Assembly (NCBI GenBank): GCA_000756795.1
Contig: CCSI01000008.1
Coordinates: 18,668 to 82,667, forward strand
Length of the DNA: 64,000 nt
Reading direction: 5' to 3'
DNA from: Qipengyuania vulgaris
Lineage (GTDB): Bacteria > Pseudomonadota > Alphaproteobacteria > Sphingomonadales > Sphingomonadaceae
In this document: positions 43,822 to 52,158 of the stretch, one piece after another
Numbering within the stretch: the first letter of the stretch is position 1
How the letters are laid out: each line of letters begins with the position of its first letter
Program-made: the position numbers and the translations under genes
Notes under the pieces: model-generated
Databases searched by the model: none
What the model saw: only the letters and a program-made list of their open reading frames with translations
What the model was told of the DNA's origin: nothing

Positions 43822-46800
43822 ATGGCGGCGCAAGAGTTTCCGGTAATCGGTATCGGAGCCTCGGCTGGCGGGCTGGAGGCATTGCGCGAGCTTTTCGCAA
43901 ACGTGGACGAGCCGACCGGAATGGCCTTCGTGGTCGTGCAGCACCTTGACCCCACCCATGAATCGCTGATGGCGCAGCTGATCGAGCGCTACACCAAGAT
44001 GCCCGTTGCTCAGGCGAGCGGGACGCAGAAGGTCGAGCCGGATCACATCTATGTCATCCCTCCTGCACACGGTTTAGCGCTGAACGACGGGGTGCTCGAG
44101 CTTACCGAATTTACCGACCCACGCGGCATGCGGCGTCCCATCGACGATTTCTTCGAAAGCCTCGCACGCGACCGCCAGAACAATGCGGCTTGTGTTATCC
44201 TTTCGGGTACCGGCGGCGATGGCAGTCGCGGCCTTCGCGCCATCAAGGAGCACGGCGGATTGTGCCTCGCGCAAGAGCCAGAAAGCGCGGCATATGACGG
44301 GATGCCTTCTTCGGCCATCGGTACCGGGCTAGTCGATATCGTCGCGCCGCCTGGTGAAATCGTCGATGCGATGCGCAACTTCTTCGAGCGCACGACTTCC
44401 GGCAAGGCGATGATCGATGAGGCCAGCGAGGTCACTGACCACATCGACCAATTGTGCGATGTGTTGCGCGACGCGGTCGGACACGATTTCTCGCGCTACA
44501 AGCACACGACGCTCACCCGCCGCATAGCCCGGCGAATGCAATTGCTCGGCTTGGACGATGCTGGCGAATACCTTGCCAAGCTTCGCAAGAGCCTCGACGA
44601 ATGCACCGCGCTGTTCCGCGACCTTCTGATCAATGTCACGCGTTTTTTCCGCGATGAGGCGGCGTTCGATGCGCTGAATCGCCTCGTTATAGAACCGCTG
44701 GTGCAGGATGCGCGCGACGACCAGGAAATTCGCGTCTGGGTGCCCGGCTGTTCCAGCGGCGAGGAAGCCTATTCCATCGCGATGCTATTTGCCGAAGCCT
44801 CGCGGAAATACGAACGCCGGCCCTACATCCAGATTTTCGCGACCGATATCGACGACAAGATGCTCGATATCGCGCGGGAAGGGACGTATCCACTCGCGGC
44901 CTTGAACGACATCCCGCATGATTTGCAGGACCGTTATCTTATCGGCGGGACCGACAAGTTCCATATTTCTCCCATGATACGGGACATGGTGCGCTTCAGC
45001 GTGCACAACGTCATGCGCGACCCGCCGTTCTCGAAAATCGACCTTATTTCCTGTCGCAACCTGTTGATCTACTTCAACGAAGATCTGCAGCGTTCTGTCG
45101 TCCCGCTGTTTCACTTCTCGCTGGTGGAAAAAGGCCGCCTATTCCTCGGTTCGTCCGAGGCTATCGGGCGCTATGAGGACCTGTTCGAAAGCGTCGAGCA
45201 AAATGCGCGCATTTTCCGGCGCAAACACGCCAAGGGGAAATATAACCTGCAGATGGGACGCGACGTGCCCTTCGTAGTCCGCACGCGGCAAACGCAGAAC
45301 CATCCGACGATAGGGACGCGCACCGAGAGCGACGAGATTACCGCGCTAAAGCGCATTGCAGAACGCTATGCGCCGGTCAGCCTGCTGGTCGACAAGGAAG
45401 GCATATTGCTCGAACGCTTCGGTGCGGCCGGGCGCTATCTCGATTTTCCCGACCGGCTTGAGCGCAATATCGTGTTGTCCTCACTCGCCCGCCCCGGCCT
45501 GCGAGAACTCATCGGGCCGCTTATCCGGCAGGTGGCGGAAAAAGGCAGGCGGGCAGGGGCGAAGGGTGTCGAGATCCGTACGGATTTTGGTACCGTAGAG
45601 GCCCGCGTTGCCTGCGACCCCATCGATGAGAACGCCTTCCTTTTCGTCATCGAGGAAACGGGAGAACTCACTCCTTTCGACAAGGACGATTTCGACGATT
45701 TCGATCTCGACCACGGCCAGCAGCAATTCCTCGAGGAAGAGTTGCAGGCCACGAGGCATCGCCTGCGTTCAACCGTGGAGGAACTCGAGACGACGAATGA
45801 GGAGCTGAAGAGCTCCAATGAAGAAATGATGTCGATGAACGAGGAGCTCCAGTCGACCAACGAGGAGCTGACCACGGTCAATGACGAGCTGAAAACCAAG
45901 GTCGACCAGCTCACCGTCGCCAATGCGGACCTCAAGAACTTCTTCGACAGCACGCAGCTTGCGGTAATCGTCGTCGATCACAACCAGCAGCTGCGCAGCT
46001 TTACCGATGCAGCGCTGGACCTGTTTCCGCTCGAGCAGAAACATATTGGTGCACTGCTGGAAAACCTGCCGCATGCACTCAAGGGCGATGCGCATGTCAC
46101 GGCCGCAAGGCATGCGGCAAAGACCGGCGAGGTCGAGGAGGTGCGCATGTTCGCGCCGGGGCTGGAGCGCGACTATATCCTGCGCGCCATTCCCTACCGC
46201 ACGCTGGATGGGGAGCTCGACGGGGCAACGCTGACCTTCACCGACGTTACCGAGGCACTTTCGCTCGAGCGCGATTTGGAGGAGCAGCGCGAACGCCTGC
46301 GTCTCGCGCTGGAAGTGGCCCGTGTGGGTGTATGGGAATACGAACCATCGAGCGACAAGACCGTGCTCGACGAGACCGAGCGCGAACTGCTTGATATCAA
46401 ACCGGGTGAAGAAGGCGACACGCTGGCCCCGATACTCGAGCGCTTGCCCGACGAAGATCGCTCTCGCGTTAATCAGGCACTGCGACAGGCGATGGACGGC
46501 GAGAATACCTTTGACGAGAGGTTCCGTATCAAGCTCGACGATGGTGAATATCGCTGGCTGTATGGCCTCGGCAGGCTCATCAAGGATGGCGACAGTGCCA
46601 AATTCATCGGGGTGACCTTCGACATCACCGCCGAGCGCAGCCTGCTCGAACAGCGCGAGCTGATGATCCGCGAGATGAACCACCGGGTGAAGAACCTGTT
46701 CTCCATCATCAGTGCCATGGTTTCGATTGCCGCGCGAGAGGCGGAAGATGTCGCCGATTTCGCAAGCGGATTGCGCGGGCGGATCCACGCACTCGGCAGG

Positions 46801-47226
46801 TCGCATGCACTTACGAACGACCCGGCCGTCGGGGGCGCAGGGGCAGTGTCCCTGCGCAGCGTAGTCGAGACCGTTTTGGACCCTAGTAAAGCCGGGCAGG
46901 AAGTTGTCCTCAAGGGCAAGGAAGTCCAGGTCCCGAACAGCCAGATTACCTCGGTTGCCCTTGTCCTGCACGAATGGGCCACCAACGCCGCGAAGTACGG
47001 GGCCTTGTCGGTCGAGAACGGCTGTCTCGAGGTCGACTGGACGGTCGAGGACGGTCGGCTCGTACTCGACTGGCGCGAGTTTGGCGGCAATGGCGCGACC
47101 GGCAAGGATGGTCCGGGTTTCGGCACGCGGCTGGTGCAAACCGCCACTCGCCAGCTCAAGGGTGAAATCGAAGGTGGACCGAGCGAGAAGGGTTACACCC
47201 GAAAGCTCACCTTCGAGCTCGATTAA
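43822..47226 (+). CDS. CheB-CheR-PAS-HWE hybrid histidine kinase
   Basis: A 1134-residue soluble multidomain protein. CheB-like methylesterase (residues 5-190) has Ser14 (GIGASAGGLEAL), His41 (VVQHLDP) and Asp133 (SGTGGDGSRG). CheR-like methyltransferase (about 215-480) has VWVPGCSSGEEAYSIAM. A strongly charged coiled coil follows (EELETTNEELKSSNEEMMSM region, about 645-715), then two PAS domains, then an HWE-type kinase: His954 in EMNHRVKNLF, N-box HEWATNAAKYGALS, and LDWREFGGNG. It should phosphorylate a response regulator; the convergent one at 47230-47613 is a candidate. The ATG at 43822 is preceded by AGGGGAACGCAGGA. Confidence 0.93.
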   Translation: MAAQEFPVIGIGASAGGLEALRELFANVDEPTGMAFVVVQHLDPTHESLMAQLIERYTKMPVAQASGTQKVEPDHIYVIPPAHGLALNDGVLELTEFTDPRGMRRPIDDFFESLARDRQNNAACVILSGTGGDGSRGLRAIKEHGGLCLAQEPESAAYDGMPSSAIGTGLVDIVAPPGEIVDAMRNFFERTTSGKAMIDEASEVTDHIDQLCDVLRDAVGHDFSRYKHTTLTRRIARRMQLLGLDDAGEYLAKLRKSLDECTALFRDLLINVTRFFRDEAAFDALNRLVIEPLVQDARDDQEIRVWVPGCSSGEEAYSIAMLFAEASRKYERRPYIQIFATDIDDKMLDIAREGTYPLAALNDIPHDLQDRYLIGGTDKFHISPMIRDMVRFSVHNVMRDPPFSKIDLISCRNLLIYFNEDLQRSVVPLFHFSLVEKGRLFLGSSEAIGRYEDLFESVEQNARIFRRKHAKGKYNLQMGRDVPFVVRTRQTQNHPTIGTRTESDEITALKRIAERYAPVSLLVDKEGILLERFGAAGRYLDFPDRLERNIVLSSLARPGLRELIGPLIRQVAEKGRRAGAKGVEIRTDFGTVEARVACDPIDENAFLFVIEETGELTPFDKDDFDDFDLDHGQQQFLEEELQATRHRLRSTVEELETTNEELKSSNEEMMSMNEELQSTNEELTTVNDELKTKVDQLTVANADLKNFFDSTQLAVIVVDHNQQLRSFTDAALDLFPLEQKHIGALLENLPHALKGDAHVTAARHAAKTGEVEEVRMFAPGLERDYILRAIPYRTLDGELDGATLTFTDVTEALSLERDLEEQRERLRLALEVARVGVWEYEPSSDKTVLDETERELLDIKPGEEGDTLAPILERLPDEDRSRVNQALRQAMDGENTFDERFRIKLDDGEYRWLYGLGRLIKDGDSAKFIGVTFDITAERSLLEQRELMIREMNHRVKNLFSIISAMVSIAAREAEDVADFASGLRGRIHALGRSHALTNDPAVGGAGAVSLRSVVETVLDPSKAGQEVVLKGKEVQVPNSQITSVALVLHEWATNAAKYGALSVENGCLEVDWTVEDGRLVLDWREFGGNGATGKDGPGFGTRLVQTATRQLKGEIEGGPSEKGYTRKLTFELD

Positions 47227-47229
47227 CGC

Positions 47230-47613
47230 TTAGCGCGCGGCAGCGACTTTGGTGCCGCCCTGAGGGGCAGCAAGGGCTAAAGCGAGCTTACGTTCAATCT
47301 GGTCGCTCGACGCGGGCTTGTCGATAAAACCGCACTGTGCGAATTCGCCGCGCAATTCGTCATGTGCACGATTGGCGCTTACAAAAATGATTGGACAGCC
47401 ACGCTCGGCCAACACACGGGCCAGCGGCCAAACGAGGGTTCCGCCGACGTCGATGTCGAGCAGGGCAGCATCGGGGCAATCATCACCGAGGCATTCCAGA
47501 GCATCGGACACGCTTATGCTGTCGCAAAAGACCTCAAATCCGAGGTCTTCTACGGTCATGACCATGTCGAAGAGGACCAGCGCCTCGTCATCGACAATCA
47601 TGATTTTTGGCAT
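47230..47613 (-). CDS. Single-domain response regulator
   Basis: A 127-residue receiver: acidic pair in MIVDDEALV, phosphoacceptor Asp in AALLDIDVGGT, switch Ser in IFVSANR and Lys in GFIDKPAS. There is no output domain. It is convergent with the HWE kinase gene (3 bases between the ends), so it is a likely partner or a phosphate sink. It has AGGAGGG before the ATG and an EcfG-type promoter at 47637-47661, linking it to the general stress response. Confidence 0.9.
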   Translation of the reverse strand: MPKIMIVDDEALVLFDMVMTVEDLGFEVFCDSISVSDALECLGDDCPDAALLDIDVGGTLVWPLARVLAERGCPIIFVSANRAHDELRGEFAQCGFIDKPASSDQIERKLALALAAPQGGTKVAAAR

Positions 47614-47636
47614 GCAACACCCTCCTGTCGAGGGTT

Positions 47637-47661
47637 AACCGACGATTTGGGACCGGGTTCC
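47637..47661 (-). promoter_or_regulatory. EcfG-type (general stress response) promoter of the response regulator gene
   Basis: On the minus strand GGAAC (47661-47657), 17 bases, GTT (47639-47637), the spacing of alphaproteobacterial sigma-EcfG promoters (GGAAC-N16/17-GTT). It lies 24 bases upstream of the ATG at 47613. Confidence 0.55.
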
Positions 47662-47763
47662 CTTTTTATTGCAATTTTATTGCTGGCAGCGCAGCCAAAC
47701 TTGCGAGGTCGCGTCGAATGGCGCACCTAGCCATCTGTGCAGCTACCGGTAGTCACTTTTCTA

Positions 47764-48492
47764 ATGGCATTGGCCTTTTGTGCGGTGCACCTTTTCGTGG
47801 GAAAGCTGCGCTGGCTCGAACGAACCCCGCGAAGCCGCTGGCTCTCCTTCGCGGGCGGAGTGGCGGTGGGGTATGTGTTCCTGCACATTCTGCCGGAACT
47901 CGGCGTCCATGCCATGACGTTCGAGGAAGAGACCGGCCTAGCGGCGAAGCTGGCCGAAGGCTGGGTCTACACGCTCTCGCTCGCCGGACTTGCGCTGTTT
48001 TACGGATTGGAGCGGGCGCTATCCTCTTCGCGCGACGAGCGGATGGCGAACGAAGGGATGGACCGCCCCGAACCGGCTATTTGCTGGCTCCATATCGGGG
48101 CCAGTTCGCTGCTCATATTCGTTATTGCATACCTGCTCAATCACCGGGAAGATATCTCGCCGGCAGGCCTTGTGCTCTATTTCGCGGCGATGATCCTGCA
48201 TTTTGTGACGGCCGACTTCGGCTCTCGCAGCGATCATCCCGAACTGTATGATAGCAGGGGGCGCTGGGTGCTCGTGGCAGCGACGCTTGGCGGTTGGCTT
48301 ACTGGTCTGCTGGTGGTGCTGCCCGAGATTGCCATCGGTTGTCTCTTCGCCTTCGTAGCGGGCGGCATTGTGCTGCTGGTGCTCAAGGAAGAGCTACCCG
48401 AAGAGCGCAAGAGCTTCTTCTTACCCTTTCTCGGCGGGGCGATTATCTATTCGGCGCTAGTCCTTGGCGAGAGCTGGCTAGCGACCAGTTGA
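47764..48492 (+). CDS. Integral membrane protein, distantly ZIP-like
   Basis: About 242 residues and seven to eight hydrophobic segments. GGVAVGYVFLHILPEL and the C-terminal LVLKEELPEERKSFF resemble ZIP metal transporter segments (GxxxGxxFLHLLPE), but the classic HN(x)PEG core is not seen, so the similarity may only be fold-level. Function unknown. A GTG at 47737 would add nine residues; neither start has a strong Shine-Dalgarno sequence. Confidence 0.72.
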   Translation: MALAFCAVHLFVGKLRWLERTPRSRWLSFAGGVAVGYVFLHILPELGVHAMTFEEETGLAAKLAEGWVYTLSLAGLALFYGLERALSSSRDERMANEGMDRPEPAICWLHIGASSLLIFVIAYLLNHREDISPAGLVLYFAAMILHFVTADFGSRSDHPELYDSRGRWVLVAATLGGWLTGLLVVLPEIAIGCLFAFVAGGIVLLVLKEELPEERKSFFLPFLGGAIIYSALVLGESWLATS

Positions 48493-48559
48493 GACTATTT
48501 TTAATTAAGGCTTTGATTTCGTGAATTTCCCTTTAGGCTCCGTGCCTGGGGGAGACATC

Positions 48560-50071
48560 ATGCAAATATCGAAGACGCTCACGGGATCACTGGCTGGCGC
48601 GACGATCGCGTTCGCGTTGACGGGCTGCGGAACCAATTTCAAGTCGATACCACTCCCCCAAAGCCGGGAGATAATGAGCGTCGATGCACGCAAGCTGGTA
48701 ACCGCACGCTCGCACTCGGACCTTGAGATCAATACTCTCGGCTTCCACGATCCGGCTGACGATGGTTTGATTGTGGATGTCGCGGTTTCCGGAGGCGGCA
48801 TGCGCGCGGCCGCATTCACGCTTGGAATTATGGCGGAGCTCGATGCCACGGAAAACAGCGATGGCACGTCAGCCTTCGACCTTATCGACCGTGCGAGCAG
48901 CGTGTCGGGCGGGACCTGGGCGATGGCGGGTATTCTCACCCAGAAGTCGCGTGATCGGACGACCAAGCTTGGCGACAGGAAAAATGCATTCTTAGAGCGG
49001 TTCAACTCGTTGGATGTCGGAAAGCGCAATTGCCTTGCCCGGCGACTGACTGCCGGGGGTGACGACACGCTGACGGGCGGGCTGACGTTTTCGCAGGTCT
49101 ATTCGGGGGGCAGTGGACGCGGCCTGCCACAGCTATACATCAACGCATCGCTATTCCCCGCCCACGGACCCTTCGTCTTCACCGATGGCAATCTGGATAA
49201 ATATTCGGTCGACACCATCGGCGCGCCGTGCGTCGATTGGAACGTCTTGTCCGACGAGCGTGATCTGGGATCGGTGGAGCTGGGCATGGCTGCGGCGGCG
49301 AGCTCCGCGGTCCCGGGTTACACCAAGGCCTGGGCCAAGACCGGGCTATGCAGCACCGATGCGAGATTCAACTTCTGCCACCAAGATATCGGCGAGAAGT
49401 ATCGACGCAATTACCTGCAGCTGATGGACGGCGGGATATACGACAACATTGGCTGGAAAACGCTTCTCGAACTCGCGATGCAAGCGCCCAAGCGCCACCA
49501 GGAAGTAACCAGGGCACTGCTCGTCATAAACTCGGACGAGACCCCGCTGTATCAGACTGTCGGGAGGGGAAGCGCCGATGATTCACGGATCTTAAAACTG
49601 GCCTTCGCATCGTCATTTCCGAACCAGGCATCGACCTTCCAGCGGCTCTACCGGGATGCATTCGTCACCGCGGGATACGGCGAACCTGTATTGCTGGATT
49701 TCGCGGCTCTCGCCGGCTTCTCCGAAGCAGACCTCCTTTACTTGAACGGACTGGATGAATTGGCCTGGTTCGCTTCTTCGCAGGTCAAATGCTACACCGA
49801 CCCCTTGCAGAAATCGCCTGATTTCATCGGTGGAAAGCGCGGGTCCACAGAGGTGCCGCCGTTGGATGTCAGCAAGGAATTACTCCGCACTGCGCCCGAA
49901 GATTGCCTGTCGGAAAACTTCTACCGCACCGGTTACCTGCACAAGACGACCTATAAGTTCGACGAGCGCCTGTTCGAGGTACGCTACCAGCTCGGCCAAC
50001 TCGTCGTCCGCAAGTACGAGAGCGATATCCGCGCCGCGCTTGGCATGGACGACGGCAAGCCGTCTAAATGA
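48560..50071 (+). CDS. Patatin-like phospholipase lipoprotein
   Basis: A 503-residue protein with a lipoprotein signal ending FALTGC (about Cys22) and a patatin-like fold: oxyanion GGG in VAVSGGGMRAAAF, nucleophile Ser in ASSVSGGTW (the usual GxSxG here reads SxSxG), and the acid in LMDGGIYDN. It should be a surface or periplasmic lipid acyl hydrolase. GGGGGAG precedes the ATG at 48560. It sits between unrelated genes, with its stop four bases from the end of convergent bipA. Confidence 0.82.
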   Translation: MQISKTLTGSLAGATIAFALTGCGTNFKSIPLPQSREIMSVDARKLVTARSHSDLEINTLGFHDPADDGLIVDVAVSGGGMRAAAFTLGIMAELDATENSDGTSAFDLIDRASSVSGGTWAMAGILTQKSRDRTTKLGDRKNAFLERFNSLDVGKRNCLARRLTAGGDDTLTGGLTFSQVYSGGSGRGLPQLYINASLFPAHGPFVFTDGNLDKYSVDTIGAPCVDWNVLSDERDLGSVELGMAAAASSAVPGYTKAWAKTGLCSTDARFNFCHQDIGEKYRRNYLQLMDGGIYDNIGWKTLLELAMQAPKRHQEVTRALLVINSDETPLYQTVGRGSADDSRILKLAFASSFPNQASTFQRLYRDAFVTAGYGEPVLLDFAALAGFSEADLLYLNGLDELAWFASSQVKCYTDPLQKSPDFIGGKRGSTEVPPLDVSKELLRTAPEDCLSENFYRTGYLHKTTYKFDERLFEVRYQLGQLVVRKYESDIRAALGMDDGKPSK

Positions 50072-50075
50072 TGCC

Positions 50076-51896
50076 TCAGCCTTGCGCAGCACGCTTGGCG
50101 CGCTTGCGCTCGTGCGGGTCGAGGATGGCCTTGCGCAGGCGGATGTTCTCCGGCGTCACTTCAACCATTTCATCGTCGTCAATATAAGCGATGGCCTGTT
50201 CCAGCGTCATCACGCGGGGCGGGGTGAGGCGGATGGCGTCGTCCTTGCCGGTCGAACGGAAGTTCGTCAGCTGCTTCGACTTCATCGGGTTCACTTCGAG
50301 ATCGTCGGGCTTGGCGTTCTCGCCGATCACCATGCCTTCGTAGATCTTCGCGCCGCCGCCGATGAACAGCTCGCCGCGATCTTCAAGGGCGTTGAGCGCG
50401 TAGGGGACGGCTTCACCCGGGACCATCGAGATAAGCACACCGTTCTGGCGGCCTTCGATGGGACCGCGATAGGTGTCGTACTTCTCGAACAGGCGGTTCA
50501 TGATGCCCGTGCCGCGCGTGTCGGACAGGAATTCACCATGGTAGCCGATGAGGCCGCGCGACGGGGCAGAGAAGGTGATGCGGGTCTTGCCCTGGCCCGA
50601 GGGGCGCATTTCGGTGAGTTCGGCCTTGCGGCGCTGCATCTTCTCGACGACCGTGCCCGAATGCTCGTCATCGACGTCGATGACGACGGTTTCGAACGGC
50701 TCCATGCGTTGGCCGTTCTCTTCACGGAACAGCACGCGCGGGCGGCTGATGCCGAGTTCGAAGCCTTCGCGGCGCATGGTTTCGATAAGCACGCCGAGCT
50801 GCAGTTCGCCGCGGCCTGCAACTTCGAAGCTGTCCTTGTCGGCGCTTTCGGTGATGCGGATGGCGACGTTGGTTTCCGCTTCGCGGTAGAGACGGTCGCG
50901 GATCATGCGGCTCGTCACCTTGCTGCCTTCGCGGCCAGCCAGCGGGCTGTCGTTGACCGAGAACTGCATGGCGAGCGTCGGCGGATCGATCGGCTGCGCT
51001 TCGATCGGCGTCTTGACGCTCGGGTCGGCGATGGTGTTCGAGACGGTCGCCTTTTCAAGGCCGGCGAGCGCGATGATGTCGCCCGCCTGAGCGCTGTCGA
51101 CCGGCACGCGGTCAAGGCCGTCGAACGACAGCAGCTTGGTCGCGCGGCCTACTTCGATGACCTTGCCATCGGCATCGAGCGCGTGGATTGGATCGTTCAG
51201 GTTGATCTTGCCCGACTGCACGCGGCCCGTGAGCACGCGGCCCATGAAGTTGTCGCGGTCGAGCAGGGTGGCGAGGAAGCTGAACGGCGCTTCGGTGTCG
51301 AGACCCGGAGCCGGTACGTGGTCGACGATCAGTTTGAACAGCGGCTCAAGGTTGCCGTCACGCGCGGTTTCGTCGTCGCTGGCATAGCCGTCGCGGCCCG
51401 AGGCCCACAGGCTCGGGAAGTCGAGCTGGTCGTCATTCGCATCGAGGCTGGCGAAGAGGTCGAACACCTCGTCGAGCACTTCCTGCGGACGCGCATCGCC
51501 GCGGTCGATCTTGTTGACGACCACGATTGGGCGCAGGCCGAGGCCCAGCGCCTTGCCGGTGACGAACTTGGTCTGCGGCATCGGGCCTTCGGCACTATCG
51601 ACCAGCAGGATGACGCCATCGACCATGCTGAGGATACGCTCCACCTCGGCGCCGAAGTCGGCGTGGCCGGGCGTGTCGACGATGTTGATGCGGGTGCCGT
51701 TCCACTCCACGCTGGTGCACTTGGCGAGGATCGTAATCCCGCGCTCTTTTTCGAGATCGTTCGAATCCATCGCGCGTTCTTCGACGCGCTGGTTCTCGCG
51801 GAAGGTGCCGGACTGGCGGAAGAGCTGGTCGACGAGGGTGGTTTTGCCATGGTCGACGTGGGCGATAATCGCCACGTTGCGAAGGTCGCGGGACAT
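50076..51896 (-). CDS. typA: Ribosome-associated GTPase BipA/TypA
   Basis: A 606-residue translational GTPase. G1 is in [11 protein letters not shown]3 in DTPGHADF, G4 in NKID; the effector region RGITILAK and the BipA-specific C-terminal part ([20 protein letters not shown]) are all present. It acts on the ribosome in stress and cold adaptation and in subunit assembly. The start [18 protein letters not shown] is canonical. Divergent from the TonB receptor, with a 262-base intergenic region in which no clear promoter motif was found. Confidence 0.97.
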   Translation of the reverse strand: MSRDLRNVAIIAHVDHGKTTLVDQLFRQSGTFRENQRVEERAMDSNDLEKERGITILAKCTSVEWNGTRINIVDTPGHADFGAEVERILSMVDGVILLVDSAEGPMPQTKFVTGKALGLGLRPIVVVNKIDRGDARPQEVLDEVFDLFASLDANDDQLDFPSLWASGRDGYASDDETARDGNLEPLFKLIVDHVPAPGLDTEAPFSFLATLLDRDNFMGRVLTGRVQSGKINLNDPIHALDADGKVIEVGRATKLLSFDGLDRVPVDSAQAGDIIALAGLEKATVSNTIADPSVKTPIEAQPIDPPTLAMQFSVNDSPLAGREGSKVTSRMIRDRLYREAETNVAIRITESADKDSFEVAGRGELQLGVLIETMRREGFELGISRPRVLFREENGQRMEPFETVVIDVDDEHSGTVVEKMQRRKAELTEMRPSGQGKTRITFSAPSRGLIGYHGEFLSDTRGTGIMNRLFEKYDTYRGPIEGRQNGVLISMVPGEAVPYALNALEDRGELFIGGGAKIYEGMVIGENAKPDDLEVNPMKSKQLTNFRSTGKDDAIRLTPPRVMTLEQAIAYIDDDEMVEVTPENIRLRKAILDPHERKRAKRAAQG

Positions 51897-52158
51897 AATC
51901 TCTAGCTTTCGTAAACGGGGCGGGCTTGTGCGCCATCGCCAATTCGTGCGCGCCCCTAGACGATATGGTGCAATGCGGCAAGCGGGGTCAGCCGGCTTTT
52001 GCAGGTGTGACTCAAAAGGCACACATTGCGTCCGCCTGTGTATGACTTGCGCTAAACACTTGAGTGGCAACGATGCTCCAAATATTTCCGCATACGTCTG
52101 CGTGGTTTGGGGACTGCTTGTCAGACCAAATACGTATCGTTTGAGAGGACGCCAAAAT

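Noticed and set aside
51897..52158. Regulatory RNA or riboswitch in the 262-base bipA-receptor gap
   Set aside because: No strong stem, T-run, known riboswitch core or promoter box could be recognised; only distant ACTCAA/TTGAGT arms.
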